Origin: Photobacterium aquimaris
GTDB lineage: Bacteria > Pseudomonadota > Gammaproteobacteria > Enterobacterales > Vibrionaceae
Assembly: GCF_002954455.1 (NCBI RefSeq)
Contig: NZ_MSCC01000002.1
Location: 437,558-501,557 of the forward strand
DNA: 64,000 nucleotides
Reading direction: 5' to 3'
Part shown: piece after piece, positions 31,001 through 44,100 of the stretch
Layout of the letters: the number at the start of each line of letters is the position of its first letter
Position numbering within the stretch: position 1 is the first letter of the stretch
Program-made: the position numbers and the translations under genes
Notes under the pieces: model-generated
The model's database searches: none
What the model saw: only the letters and a program-made list of their open reading frames with translations
Told to the model about the DNA's origin: nothing

Positions 31001-32767
31001 GCAGGATTTGATAAGACATTAACGGTAAATGGCATTTCAGTTGGTGATCAAATTACAGTTATTGCCCAACGCACCACGTTATCCTCTGGTACTTATTTAC
31101 AAGATACATCAGAATTTAGCGCTAATATGGTGGTGGATATTGATAATAAAGACTGGGGTGATGCACCAGACATCACTTCACTGACAGCAAAAGGAGACTA
31201 TACAACCCGTCGAACGGTAGGCGGTGCTAGTCATATCGTCACCACCAGTGGCAATGGTACCCATGCAGATTTCTTCTTGGGCGCGTTTGTTGATACTGAT
31301 ATTGACGGTCAACCAAATATTGCTGCAGATGGTGATAATTTAGTTGATGTTGCTGATGAAGATGGAGTAACGGCCGCAGGGTTTTATGTGTTAAATCGTG
31401 ATCGCGACATCGTGGTGACGGTCGGCAAACACAGCAGTTATTCTGGGTCAACCTTTCATGTTTATGGCTGGATTGATTGGAACCAAGATGGGGATTGGCT
31501 AGACAGTAACGAACAAATAATTACTGATACCAGTGCGACTGTTGGCAGTCAAACCTATACCATTAGTACGCCCGCTGCTGCAATCTTAGGTAAAACCTAT
31601 GCCCGCTTTAGAATTTGTTCCACTGGTGATTGTAATCAGCCAACGGGACCAAGTATTGATGGTGAAGTAGAGGATTATGGTGAAATTATTATCAGTGCTG
31701 ATTTTGGTGATGCGCCAGATACCGGTGTAGGCATTGGTGCTGGTAATTATCGAACCACCTTAGCAGATGATGGTCCGCGTCACTCAATTGATAGTAACTT
31801 ATTTTTAGGAACAACAGCGTCTGATACTGAAATCGATGGCTTACAAAATATTACGGCAACAGGTGATAATATTGATGTCAGTGATGATGAAGATAGCTTA
31901 TTGTTATTGCCATTAACCAGCGGTGCCAGTGCGTATAATGCGCAAGCAGTGGTGACGAATAATACCGGAAGTTCGAGCTATTTATATGCTTGGTTAGATA
32001 CTAACCGAGATGGTGAATTTGATCGAGATGAGTTCATTTCAAACGGTAGTGGCCCTGGTGGTGCGTTAATTATTGCTGATGGCAGTACCGCAGTTGCGAC
32101 CGCATTAGTATGGGCAAGCATCAGTTTGCCAACGAATAATTCAACTGTGTATTTACGAACTCGCCTAACATCAAGCCCATTGACTGACAGTGTCAGCGGC
32201 GCAGTTGAGGATCCTCGCTCGTATGGTTACGCTAATGGCGGTGAGGTGGAAGATTATGCGTTGCAAGTGGCTGATCAAGATTTTGGTGATCTGAATGACA
32301 CCTTCGCAACATTGGGCTTAAGTGGTGGTCCTTATCATGGCTTAAGTAATAAAACCAATATTTATATTGGTAGTGCCACAATTGATACTGAAGGCGACGG
32401 TCAGCCAAGTACTGATGCCGATGCTGATGATGTCACCGATAGCTCTGATGAAAATGCCTTTAGTTCCCCAACCCCTATTTTACCTCTCACGGCAGCAACC
32501 TATTCTGTTTATGTGCCTGTGCGTAATAATACCAGTACTGATGCTTATCTTTATGGTTGGTTAGATTGGAATCAAAATAATCAATTTGAAGCTGAAGAAT
32601 ATACGGTTGTAACGGTGCCTCATGGCACTACAATATCGTCGCCGATAACGTTAACTTTTTCAAATATAAGCGGACAAACAGAAGGACGTGCTGCACTGCG
32701 TTTGCGCTATACCACTGCCGGTTTATCGAATATTGGGTTGGGGGGGGGGGGCCAGATGGCGAAGTAG
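28034..32767 (+). CDS. Giant GEVED-domain surface protein, 5' part up to the G tract
   Basis: This frame encodes 1,577 residues and stops at a TAG directly after a run of 12 G. Residues 1-25 are a Sec signal peptide (cleavage after FSTAA). A Cys-containing domain of unknown type follows (about 26-165), then a GEVED module (28530-29140), an SdrD-B-like segment (VDITGYIYDDVNGD, 29150-29640), a conserved block ending in MRFVPAV, and a right-handed beta-helix-like region (30000-30800, with NNTIINNAEDGIDIHSGK-type turns). Three further GEVED modules begin at 31150, 31703 and 32278. The last is cut after GLGGGG, where other modules continue to GEVEDH. The frame opens at a TTG at 28022, but the ATG at 28034 gives the normal signal peptide. 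The continuation is at 32782-49686. Confidence 0.85.
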   Translation: MRLYYKIIKAFSIIFVFCLSFSTAAEQPYVVSNSGFSQGQFESCASSGQYACFRVFAGRRGNNYIGGTCHVASASSTYNLGDVQVSHAIVREMAADDRADFWFNGRHFQVEGGTGGRPCELGRTSFNRPNTDIGPLPQQFTVNANILVSGMGEAWGTMDVYYIPYFQDYGDAPDTSNGTGPGNYRTRQADNGPSHRALRSSYEVYLGATLPDDDGTGLQNVDATADDLNAGSSYYGIAADDENGVTFPNLKYTDTNYSITANVTNSSGADAYLYAWIDFDNSGTFDVDELFTSGTGSGNEFIIVDGSQDTPQILTWNSLAELTANGYYYSRVRISETQLTTTATGSAEDTRSFGASSAAGEVEDYKFCVGCVDITGYIYDDVNGDSDLADKVGVSGVSVYLYTDDGDMIPNAADGAPTLTSTTDADGYYAFVEIPGVTYFVSPNPPISSSALAEQTYTTALTDNVNGTFVTGYCDANADGVADTTPIAVTGACYGGWDGDRANTSSSADLSVREHISRIVFSANSNSVTQLDFGFSYNVVTNTEITGQGALEQFIINANAIAGANNMRFVPAVAANDTNASADWWVISPTSSLTTITGTNGANTTLDGQVYSYTDGVTVLNTNSGDYAASQTVGSSHLCNVENIAALAKPELQIDLPTNASAYSAEIIIINADNTTIRNLSLTGGSQGINVYSAGITDTLIEYNLIGIDPAGNDAVIGQETCGTSSGCAGITIANSGNSALHGNSGIIRNNAIKTAHNNISLNSLNSQTAAINWQLQHNLLLGTTSTTSTPYHVINIRYGAPAYLTINGNQIENATGDGIYQANTSNLDLLQNFTSNTIINNAEDGIDIHSGKLSIIECNILNNNGDSGIAIDGNTNVEGFLITKNSFNNNVDNSIDLHNSTTGSGVSLNNDNCINDTGTGANNNLARPVLYYAFIDNNDLRVIGDVCATGEYTLEVYKANAGSGDIGGDGVSAGEGAVYLGSLTAMSGAGFDKTLTVNGISVGDQITVIAQRTTLSSGTYLQDTSEFSANMVVDIDNKDWGDAPDITSLTAKGDYTTRRTVGGASHIVTTSGNGTHADFFLGAFVDTDIDGQPNIAADGDNLVDVADEDGVTAAGFYVLNRDRDIVVTVGKHSSYSGSTFHVYGWIDWNQDGDWLDSNEQIITDTSATVGSQTYTISTPAAAILGKTYARFRICSTGDCNQPTGPSIDGEVEDYGEIIISADFGDAPDTGVGIGAGNYRTTLADDGPRHSIDSNLFLGTTASDTEIDGLQNITATGDNIDVSDDEDSLLLLPLTSGASAYNAQAVVTNNTGSSSYLYAWLDTNRDGEFDRDEFISNGSGPGGALIIADGSTAVATALVWASISLPTNNSTVYLRTRLTSSPLTDSVSGAVEDPRSYGYANGGEVEDYALQVADQDFGDLNDTFATLGLSGGPYHGLSNKTNIYIGSATIDTEGDGQPSTDADADDVTDSSDENAFSSPTPILPLTAATYSVYVPVRNNTSTDAYLYGWLDWNQNNQFEAEEYTVVTVPHGTTISSPITLTFSNISGQTEGRAALRLRYTTAGLSNIGLGGGGQMAK

Positions 32768-35700
32768 AAGATCATTATATTGTGGTCGGAAGTTATGATT
32801 TTGGTGATGCGCCAGATACTGTTAATGGTGTCGGAGCCAATAATCAGCGTACATTGTTGCGTGATGATGGCCCCCGTCATGGAATAGATAATCAGCTGTT
32901 TTTTGGCGCAGGTGTAGATGCTGAGCAAGATGCTAATAATCCAATAAATCGCGCTGATGGCGATGATATTGATGCTAACGGTGATGATGAAGATGGCGCA
33001 TTATTAATTCCGATGCATAATAGTGCGACTAGCTATACTCTTCCCATTACAGTAACAAACTCCACCAGTAGTGATGCTTATATTTATGCATGGATCGATT
33101 TTGATCGTACTACAGGCTTTGATCGCGATGAGTTTGCAGGTGGTGCAACGGGGGTTCCGATTACTGTGGCTGCTGGAACAGTCAATGGTGCAGTGTCGAT
33201 TAATTGGAATAGTTTGCCTGGCATTGCGATTAATACTGATGTTTATATTCGGTTGCGCTTAACAACCGATAATTTGCCAGATACAGCTACAGGCACACAA
33301 GAAGATCCGCGTTCATATGGCAGCGCTACTGATGGTGAAGTTGAAGATTATTATTTGCGGGTTGATACCTATGATGGTGGTGATGCACCTGATACCTACC
33401 ATACGTTATATACCAGTAATGGTCCTTCGCATTATCATACCAATACAAACCTTTATATTCGCAACGCGACTCATGACGATATTCATGATTTAGATGGTCA
33501 GCCTAACAATGCTGCTGATGGTGATGATATTGATGGTAGTGACGATGAGAACAGTGATGATTTAACTCGAATTCCATTACTAGGCCTCACTGACACCACA
33601 TATACATTAGGTGTTCCGCTTTATAATGGCACGGGTGTGAATGCCAATTTGTACGGTTGGATTGATTTTAATAAAAATGGTCGCTTTGATGATGACGGTG
33701 AGTTTGCTGCACTTGAATCCATTGCCAATAGTACTAATACTTCAAATCAAGCAACACCCACTACTACTCTGACATGGGATAATTTTTCAGGACAAGCGCA
33801 AGGCAGCACTTATGTTCGATTGCGTATTACCAATGATATTTTAACCAAAGATGATTGGGGGGGAATGGCTCTCAATGGTGAAGTAGAAGATCATCAAATA
33901 TTTATTGGTGACTTTGATTTTGGTGATGCACCAGATACAGCTAATGGCGTCAGTGCTAATAATTACCGTACTAATTTTAATGATAACGGTGCTTACCATG
34001 GATTATCGAGTCAACTCTACCTCGGTGCCGCCGGACCTGATACTGAAAATGATGCCAACGTACCTGCAATTAAAGCATTAGGTGACGATAACGATGCTAA
34101 TGGTGATGATGAAGATGGCGTTTATATTATGCCTCTACACACATCGCAGACGAGTTACAGCATTCGTTCCACTGTGACAAATAATACTGGTAATGACGCT
34201 TATTTATATGCATGGATTGATTTTGACCGCAATGGTCATTTTGATCGTGATGAGTTTGCAGGTGGCGCTGCTGGTGTGCCAATTACCGTCAGTAGTGGTG
34301 TTACTAATTGGGTTGAAAATATTAATTGGACTCAATTTCCGGGGATGGCGACGAACACTGATGTTTATGTTCGAGTGCGTCTAACAACCGATTTATTAAG
34401 TGATGCTGTAACGGGAACGGCTGAGGATCCTCGTTCTTATGGTGGTGTGAGTGACGGTGAAGTAGAAGATCATTATTTACGAATAGATACTTATGATGGT
34501 GGTGATTTACCTGAATCATTCCATACCAGTTATAACAACGGTGGTCCGGCACACTATCATACGAATATTCAACTTTATATTCGTAGTGCAACTCATGATG
34601 ATGTTCATGATCAAAATGGTCAGCCAACCGCAGCAGCTAATGGTGATGATAATGATGGTAGTGATGATGAAAATGGTGATGAGTTAACACCGTTCCCAAT
34701 TTTGACCTTAACAGATACAAGCTACACATTAGCAGTACCTTTATATAATGGTACAGGCGTTAATGCCCATCTTTATGGATGGTTAGATCTCAATCAAGAT
34801 GGTGATTTTGATGACGCTAATGAGTTTGTGGCATCAGAAGATATTGTTAATGGTACTAACACTTCAGGGCAAACTTCACCGACAACAACCTTAACTTGGA
34901 ATAATATTAGTGGGCAGAAAATAGGCAGTATGGGGTTGCGTTTACGTTTAACCTCAGAAAAACTGACCGCGGCTCAATGGGGAGGCTTTGCGGAAAATGG
35001 TGAAGTAGAAGATCACTTTATCTATGTGGGTGATCCTGATTTTGGTGATGCGCCAGATACATCATCAGCAATGGCTGCAAATAACTACCAGACTCGTTAT
35101 GAATTCTTTGGTCCTTATCATCTTACTATTGCTGGATTATATATTGGTAATACTGCCCCTGATACTGATGACGGCACTTTACAAAATGCAACAGCCATAG
35201 CTGATGACGATGATGCTATTGATGACGAAGGTCCGATTATTTTGCCGCCGTTATTTAATACGATGACAACCTATAAAGCCACTGTGCCAGTAACCAATAC
35301 TACTGGTAGTGATGCAACATTGGCCGCTTGGATCGATTTTAACCGCAACGGTAGATTTGAAGATAGTGAAGGCCAGTTAGTTGTGGTTTCAACGGGTGCA
35401 ACCAATACACCGGTTGAATTGGAATGGACATCAGTGCCCTCAATTTCAAATAACACCACATCGTTTATTCGCTTGCGCTTAACCAACCGTCTTGTGACTC
35501 AAATTAGTGATATATCATCATTAGGTGGTGAGGCTGGAGGTGAGATTGAAGATCACAGCATTTTCTTTGGCCTACAAGATCAAGGCGATGCACCTGCTAG
35601 CTATCTTGTTGATCCTTTATTAGGTGGCCCACATCATATTATTACTAATGCATCAAACTTACATTTAGGTAATGCCACTATTGATGGCGATAGCAGTATC

Positions 35701-38700
35701 TTTTCATCGAGTGATGCCTTAGGGGACGATAATAATGGCAGTAATGATGAAAATGCAACTACCCAACCATTAACATCAATTCCGGTAAATGGCGCCAGTC
35801 ATCAATTAGAATTAACCGTAAGGAATACAACCGGAAACGATGCCTATTTAGCCGGTTGGATAGACAGTAACCGTAATGATGTTTTTGATGAAATAGAAGG
35901 GCGAGTTGATGTTATTCCAACAGGGCAAAATGGGGCTTATACCTATGCATTTGATTCAAATCAGATGCAAAACCTATCTGTTGGTAACAGTTTTATTCGC
36001 TTCCGTTTAACCACTGATCCAATCACAGAAACAGATGTTGGTGGTGGTGCCTCTGATGGTGAAGTTGAAGACTTTATGATTCAAATCGGTGGTCAAGATC
36101 TTGGTGATTTACCTGATACTTCAACAGGCACTGCGGCTAATAATTACCAAACTAATCTGACTTATGGTGGCCCTTATCATAATGTTGCGGCCCTGAGTGA
36201 ATTGTATCTTGGTGATGTTGCGCCTGATGTTGATGGACCCACTCCGCAAACGTCAACAGCTGATGGAGATGATGCTGATACTATTGATGATGAAAATGCA
36301 TTAGCTGATATTCCATTACCTGATCTTGATGCTGGCGATCAATTTAATACGCTGATTTCAGTGACCAATAATACTGATCAAGTGGGGTATTTATATGCGT
36401 GGATTGATTGGGATCGTGACGGTAGTTTTGAGAATGATGAAATAGCACAAGCTGCGGTTAATAGTAGTGGTGCGGTGCAAGCTATGACCAATGGCATGAT
36501 TACTATTGCACCTAATTCAGGAAAAGAAACCTATAACGTCAGTTTTATCACCGATACCGCATTAGTTGATGCATATACTTATGGGGTGCGTTTGCGCGTT
36601 ACTTCAGAAGTGCTTATTGATGGTGATGCATCAGCGACTATTGATGAGCGCTCATTAGGTGCCGCGAAAGATGGTGAGGTCGAAGATTTCTTTATTACTG
36701 CGGAAAATACCGACTTAGGCGATCTTCCGGATACCTATTTAACCTTGCCGACGAGTGGCGGTCCGGCACACTATTATGTCAGCAACCTTTATATGGGGGT
36801 TAATAATATTGATGATGATGATCAAGCTTACGTTGATACGGCGGCAATGGGGGATGACAATAGTGGCAATGATGATGAAAATGGTATTGAACAACCGCTA
36901 GCGACGGTAGCAACGTCAATTACAGAATACAGTGTTGATGTGGCTATTACTAATGCCTCTGGGTCTATGGCGACATTAGTTGCATGGTTAGATCATAATC
37001 AAGATGGTTTTTTTACTGCTAATGAGGTTGTTGATGAATTAAATGTCGCTACGACCGGAATACCGTTTACTAATGCCATATTTAATCAAGATAATTTCCC
37101 AACAGGCAATAATAATCTAACCAATAAAGTGACCCTAAAATGGAATAATATTAGTGGCTTACAGCAAGGTACTATGGGACTGCGAATTCGTGTTGCTAAT
37201 AGTTCGTTAACAGCAAATGATTGGGGTGGCATTGCACAAGGTGGTGAGGTTGAAGATTATATTGTGTATGTCGGCCAATTTGATTTTGGTGATGCAAAAG
37301 ATACTGCGGTTGGGGTTGCGGCTAATAATTACCGAACCACATTAAGTGATAATGGTGCTTACCACGGTGTAACCAATATGATTTTCCTTGGTACAACCGT
37401 AGATACAGAAGCTGATGCAAACGATCCAACAACAGCATTTGCACTCGGTGATGACATAACAGGCGCAGATGAAGATGGTGTCTTTGTGATGCCATTAAAT
37501 AACACCAATACCGAGTATTCTTTACCTGTTACATTAACAAATAACACTGGAAAAACGGCTTATCTTTACGCGTGGATAGATTTTGATCGTAATGGTCGTT
37601 TTGATCGTGATGAGTTTTATGGTGGTAATACTGGCCTACCGACAGATATTAATAGCGGTAGCACCAATATTGTGACCAATTTAAATTGGACCAGTTTTCC
37701 TGGCATTGCGACCAATACCGATGTTTATATTCGAGTACGTTTTACCACAGATATATTAGCAGATACTCAAATTAATACGGTTAATGAAGATCCTCGCTCT
37801 TTGGGTGGAGCTAGCGATGGTGAAGTTGAAGATCATTATGTACGTGTTGATACCTACGATGGTGGTGATGCACCAAATACTTATCATACGTTATATAGCA
37901 GTGGTGGTCCTTACCATGTTCAAAACCACGCCTCCCTTTATATTCGTGATGCAACCCATGATGATACTCATGATCAAGACGGCCAATCAATATCGACTGC
38001 TTCGGGTGATGATAACGACGGTAAAGATGATGAAAATGCCGATGATCTCACACCGTTCCCAATTCTTTCTGCAGCGAGTAGCAGTTATACATTAGGTGTG
38101 CCGATCAATAATGCGACTGGTCAAGATGCCAATTTGTATGGCTGGATTGATTTAAACCAAGATGGCCGTTTTGATGGTGCGAATGAATTTGCTGAATTAA
38201 GTACGATTTCGTCTGGCACTAATACTAGTACTCAAGCAATACCCACCACAGAATTAACATGGAGTGGTTTCTCTGGCTTAAATACTGGTCGCACTTATAT
38301 GCGATTGCGTTTAACTAATTCAGTGCTTACCGCCAATGATTGGGGTGGACCTGCTGAAAATGGGGAAGTAGAAGATCATGTTATCTATATTGGTGAGCTA
38401 GATTTTGGTGATGCTGAAGATAGTACTGCCAATACAGCTGCAGGGGCGGGAGACTACCGATCTCGGCGTGAAGACAATGGCCCATACCATGTGATCAACA
38501 ATGATCTTTATATGGGAATGTCAGTACCTGATAGTGAAACCAATGCTAATCCAAGTAGTGACAATACTTATGCTGATGGTGATGATAACACTGTCAATGA
38601 TGACGAAGATGGCGTGACATTACGCGGACTTGATAACTCACCCGTGCCAATCAGTTACACCGCAACAGTTAACGTCACTAATAATACAGGTAAAGACGCG

Positions 38701-41150
38701 TATTTATATGGTTGGATTGATTGGGATCGTGATGGTCAATTTGGATCTGATGAAGTTGCACAAATTACCGTTTCTGATGGCACTAATGGTGATGTAAATC
38801 TAGATTGGAACAGTTTCCCTGGTATTGCCGCAGGCTTTGCTGTGGTTAGGTTTAGATTAACCACTGATACTCTTGAAAATTTAAATACCGGCGCTGCTGA
38901 AGATACACGTTCGCTGTTTGGTGCTAGTGATGGTGAAGTTGAAGATCACCGTATTTATATTGGCGATCAAGATTATGGCGATGCGCCTGATGGTTACAAA
39001 ACAACAACCGCGAACAATGGTGCTTACCATGGTTTAGGCCATAAAAGTACAGTCTATTTAGGCACAGGCACCATAGATGCTGACAGTGATGGTATACCAA
39101 GTAGTAGTGCATCAAGTGATGATTTAAATGGCAGTGATGATGAAAATGGTCTGCCACAGCCGTTAGCGAATATTGCGACATCAGCATCAGATTACACGGT
39201 AACAGTCACCCTTAGAAATTCTCGCTTAGCAGGGCAACCAGCCACGCTTATTGCATGGTTAGACAGTGATCAAGATGGTGAATTTAGTGCAGCAGAGGTT
39301 GTTTCAACTATTGATTATGATGTCACTACCCCCGTTAGTTTTAGTCCGAACAATATTCCTTATTTTAATGGTAATAAAACGGCACAATTACGTTGGACAG
39401 GACTTAGCGGTTTAACCAATGGTGCTATGGCACTGCGGATTAGATTAAGTAGCCAAACAGAATTAACAGCCGCTGATTGGGCTGGACAAGCACTGGATGG
39501 TGAAGTTGAAGACTACATGGTTTATATCGGTGAATTTGATTATGGCGATGCACCCGATGAAGCGATAAATGTGGGGGTGAATAATTATCGTACTACCCAA
39601 TCAGACAATGGTCCTTTCCATGGTATTGACAGTAATTTGTTCTTAGGCAGTTTACCTGATGCCGAGTCTGACGCGCTTGCAACCATTGCCTTGCAAGCAA
39701 GCGGTGATGATACCACGTTAAATTATGACGAAGATGGAATGGTATTACCGCCACTTACCACTCGCCAAGGACGTTATAGTGCTAACGCAATGGTGACCAA
39801 TAATACTGGCAGTGATAGCTATATCTATGCTTGGATTGATTTTGATGGCAATGGTCGTTTTGATCGTGATGAATTTGTCGGAAACGGAACCGCCGCTGGT
39901 GGTGCTGTGGTTGTGCCAACAGGAACAACGAATCAAGCTGTTGCTCTTAATTGGTTATCAACCCCTGGTTTAGCTGCCAATCTTAATCGTTATTTACGGG
40001 TGCGCATTAGTTCTGATTTATTAGCTGATACAGTAATAAGCACCAATGAAGACCCACGCTCTTATAGTGGGGTATCAAATGGTGAAGTAGAAGATCATTA
40101 TCTGTTGAGCAATGACGTTTATTACGATGGTGGTGATGCACCAAGCAGTTACGATGTTCGTTTTGCAGATGATGGCCCATTACATCCAACCAGTACCATT
40201 TTGCGTATTGGTACAACAGCGACTGATGGTGAAGATGCGCAAGCTAGTGATGATGCTACTTTAGATGATCTAACAGTAAACAATGATGAAGATGGGTTGA
40301 CGTTATCCGCAATAACAACAGCTTCAACTTCTTATACCTTAGATGCCAATGTACTTAATAATACGGGTGCTGATGCTGATTTAATCGTTTGGATTGACTG
40401 GGATCGCAGTGGAGAATTTGAAAGTACAGAAGCGCAAGCAGTTACCGTTTCTGCAAGTAGTAGTTATCAAGTACAAACACCGATATGGAATGGTATTTCA
40501 CCAACGGCAGGGTATTATTTTGGTCGTGCACGGTTAATGCCAACCAGTGATGGTTTCACGAATGCCAGTGTTGGTGGAATGGCATCTGCAGGTGAAGTTG
40601 AAGACTTTAGAATTACACTACTTACTGGTCAAGACTGGGGCGATGCACCTGATATTTACCATACTGTTGCTGCTAATGATGGTGCTAATCATGTGCCGTC
40701 ATCGGCGCTATATATTGGTAATCTCATGTCCGATCCTGATGTTAATGGTCAACCAAGCACTGATGCACTAAACGATGATAATAATCAGACGGCAGATGAA
40801 ACATTGCCGAATCTCCCAGTACTTTCACCATCAATGACCACATGGACATTTGATACTCCTGTGACCAATACCACAGGGGCTGAAGCAACCCTACATGCGT
40901 GGGTTGATCATGATCGTGATCAAGAATTCCAGCCTGATGAATATACTAGTGTGGCTGTTGCTAACGGCACCACTAATCAAACTGTATCGTTAATTTGGAA
41001 CAATCTATCTTCTGGCAATGGTGGTGATATTGGTGATACATATATCAGATTACGCTTAACAACCGATACGCTTACGGATGATAGTGCAACCCTAATTGAT
41101 GAGCGCTCATATGGCGCAGCAACAGATGGTGAAGTTGAAGATTATTTCCA
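31148..41150 (+). repeat. Tandem array of 18 GEVED modules
   Basis: Modules start at about 31150, 31703, 32278, 32799, 33369, 33918, 34488, 35038, 35578, 36098, 36715, 37282, 37858, 38401, 38968, 39538, 40123 and 40635, so the unit is about 520-620 bp. Each has DFGDAPDT or a close variant, an R..GPxH segment, YLG followed by an acidic loop (GDDxxGDDEDG), TNNTGxDAYLYAWIDF with a 12-residue EF-hand-like loop, and LRLTTD followed by GEVEDHxI. Codons differ between modules, so the array is old at DNA level. Three AB pairs (32799-33900, 33918-35030, 37282-38395) resemble one another more than their neighbours. Confidence 0.9.
32740..32751 (+). repeat. Homopolymeric tract of 12 G inside a coding region
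   Basis: The tract follows the codons for LSNIG and encodes a Gly run in the loop where sister modules have the motif WGG (for example ANDWGGPAENGEVEDH). With 12 G the frame closes 14 bases later. With 10 or 13 G it continues as [25 protein letters not shown] for another 5,600 residues. Runs of this length are prone to slipped-strand mispairing. Confidence 0.9.
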
Positions 41151-44100
41151 TAAAGTGACATTCCATATGCTGATCCAGCAAGGTTCTGGAAGTGTTCAAT
41201 ATACATTGCCAACGACGGGCAATAATACCGTCGCCTTAATGGAGAATAACTACGGCGTAGGTTATGTGAGTTACGATATTCTGATTCCAAACGATAATAT
41301 TGTCACTGACTTCACGTTACCTGATTATCAATTTGTTCTTTATCAATCTGATCGTGCAGGTGGGATTAGTACTGATTCTATGGCAGAAATTGATGCATTA
41401 TTAGCGTACCGCAATCAGGGCGGCGTATTACTCTCTATTGTTGAAGGTGATACATTTGCTGATGCCACATCGACTAAAATTAATACTTATATGGGGCAAC
41501 AAGTGGGTTACCCAGGCACCAGTGCGACTGCATTTGCCGGTTATGTTGGACCAACGTTATTACCTCGTTTCCATTCTTCAATTGGTCCAGGTGGGCTATC
41601 TAACCAATTAACAGTTCAAACAACAGGTTCATTATCAACCATTACAGGTATTGATCATCGTAGTGTGATTTATACCTTACCTGATGTGGCTGGCTCTTGT
41701 AATAATGTCGATGCAATGGCATGGCTCATTCCTTATGCACCCACATCAATCGGAGGCTATGCGTATCCACGATCGCATATTGGACCTTGGATTGGTTCTG
41801 GTGAACGTCAATTCTATTTTACTCCGAGTTATCTCCCTCATAATGTATCTGCTTACCAAGAGTTAATGAATTTTGTTCATGATTATTATGAAGATACAAC
41901 GGCCTTAGCGGCACGTAATGACTGGTTAGCAGATCCTGCTAATGTGAACGGTAGTTGTTCGAGCCAAGAACTTGATTTTGGCGATTTACCCGATAGTAGC
42001 GCAGGTGTTGGAGTCGCAGATTATATTACTGCTTATCAATTTGATGGCCCACGCCATGATATTAGTCAGCCTATTTATTTAGGCACACCACCTGATGAAG
42101 AGACCGATGCTTTCGCAACGATTGCAGCTAATGGTGACAGTGATGATGGTATTGAAATATTGCCATTATCAAGTACCGCGACTCAATATTTAGTGCGGGT
42201 TAGTACCACCAATACAACAGGTACTGACGGTATCGTTTATGGTTGGGCTGATTGGAACCTTGATGGGAATTTGGAAGAATCAGAACGACAAAGCGCTGTT
42301 GTTACTGACGGTGATGTGAATGAAATCAAGAAATTGACATGGTCAGTGCCCGCTACATTAACGAATAGCGATACGGTTTATATGCGCTTTAGAGTGTGTA
42401 ATGCGACCACTGATTGTAGTGCGCCAATAGGAGAAGCGAATAATGGTGAAGTTGAAGATTATGCGCTGATTGTTTCTGATAATGTTGATTACGGTGATGC
42501 GCCTGACAGTTATAGCACGTTAGCGGGTAGTGGAGGTCCATTCCACTTTGATGTTGGGGTGCTATTTGTTGGTGATCAAGCCAGTGATTTTGAATCTGAT
42601 GGTATGCCTTCTGTGCTTGCTAATAGCGATGATAATCAAGCGTCACCAGATGATGAAGATGGTATTAATGTTATTTCGCCAATCAATATCAATGCGAGCG
42701 ACTACAGCTTAACGGTTGAAGCAACTAATAACACCGGTGAAATTGCAAATTTAGTTGTATGGGTTGATTTTGATAAAAGTGGTCAATTTGATTCTGATGA
42801 AGCTCAAGTAACCACTGTTGCTGATGGTGTAAGTGAAGGGCAATACAGCTTTAATTGGACCGGATTAACAGGCTTAACAGCTGGTGTGACCTATGCTCGA
42901 GTTCGAATTACCACCGATGCTATTTCTGCGACATCAACAGGAGGTATTGCAAGCGATGGTGAAGTTGAAGATCATTTAGTGGTAATGGGAACATTTGATC
43001 TTGGTGATGCACCTGATACTTATGGTACCGATCGCTCCGACGCTGATGGCGAAGGTGTGGGACCGATGCATATTCCAACTGCGTCGATTTTCCTTGGCAC
43101 TAACGCCACCGATGTTGAAGCCAATGGTTTTGTTGATGGGGTTGATGATAATGGCCTTGCACAAGATGATGATGTAGCGGGTGTTGATGATGAAGACAGT
43201 ATCGTTAGTGCTACTACTTTAATGGCTATGCCAGGTAGTAATGAAACACTGACTGTTCACGTTAATACTGATGTTGATGCCACCGTTTATGCATGGGTCG
43301 ATTTTGATCGTGATGGTCAGTTTGATTTAAGCACTGAAGCCGCTACGCCAGTTGCAATAACGGCGGCGGATGATGATACCGATATTATATTGAGCTTCAT
43401 AACGCCGACGGATGTATTAGATGGCGGTAGTTATGCTCGAATCCGTATTTGTTCAACCACCACTCAATGTTCAACTCCTCATGGAGTAGCGAATGATGGT
43501 GAGGTTGAAGATCATCGTATTCTATTGGATGTTGGTTATGACTATGGTGATGCTCCACAAACCCTAGGTTATGACACTTTATTTACAGCTAATGGCGCAC
43601 GTCACCGAATGGGTAACACTACTTTGCGTTTAGGTACGATGTTAGCAGATACTGATGATGATGGTTTTGGCGATGGTATTGATGATAACTTTGATGCCAC
43701 CGATGATGATGTTACCGATAATGCTGATGAGGATGCGATTGCCACTGTGGGCTTCTTATCCCAAGGCGCAACCTCATTTACTCAACTTGTCAGTTGTAAT
43801 GATCACACTGGTAGCGTTGATATTGGGGCAAATGTATATGCATGGGGAGATTTCAATGCCGATGGTGATTTTGCTGATAGTGGTGAGTTTAGTCAAGCTC
43901 CTTGTGTGGATGCTGATGCAGTAACAGAGGGCAGCGCAACTTTAGTCTTTACTGCGATTAATACCAGCACAACAGCCACTCAAACTTATCTTCGTTTACG
44001 TATTACGTCTGAAACTCTCACCATGGCAGATTATAACGGTACTGCTATCAATGGTGAGGTTGAAGATCATCAAATTCCAATTCTTAAAGGACCGATCCAG

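Noticed and set aside
34322..34627. Minus-strand and other-frame openings within the giant genes
   Set aside because: They are His-rich or Met/Leu-rich shadows caused by the repeated GAT/GGT codons of the real frame, without start signals.
31148..44084. Tandem repeats as a CRISPR or satellite array
   Set aside because: The units are 500-600 bp, coding and diverged, with a conserved protein motif. There are no short identical repeats with spacers.
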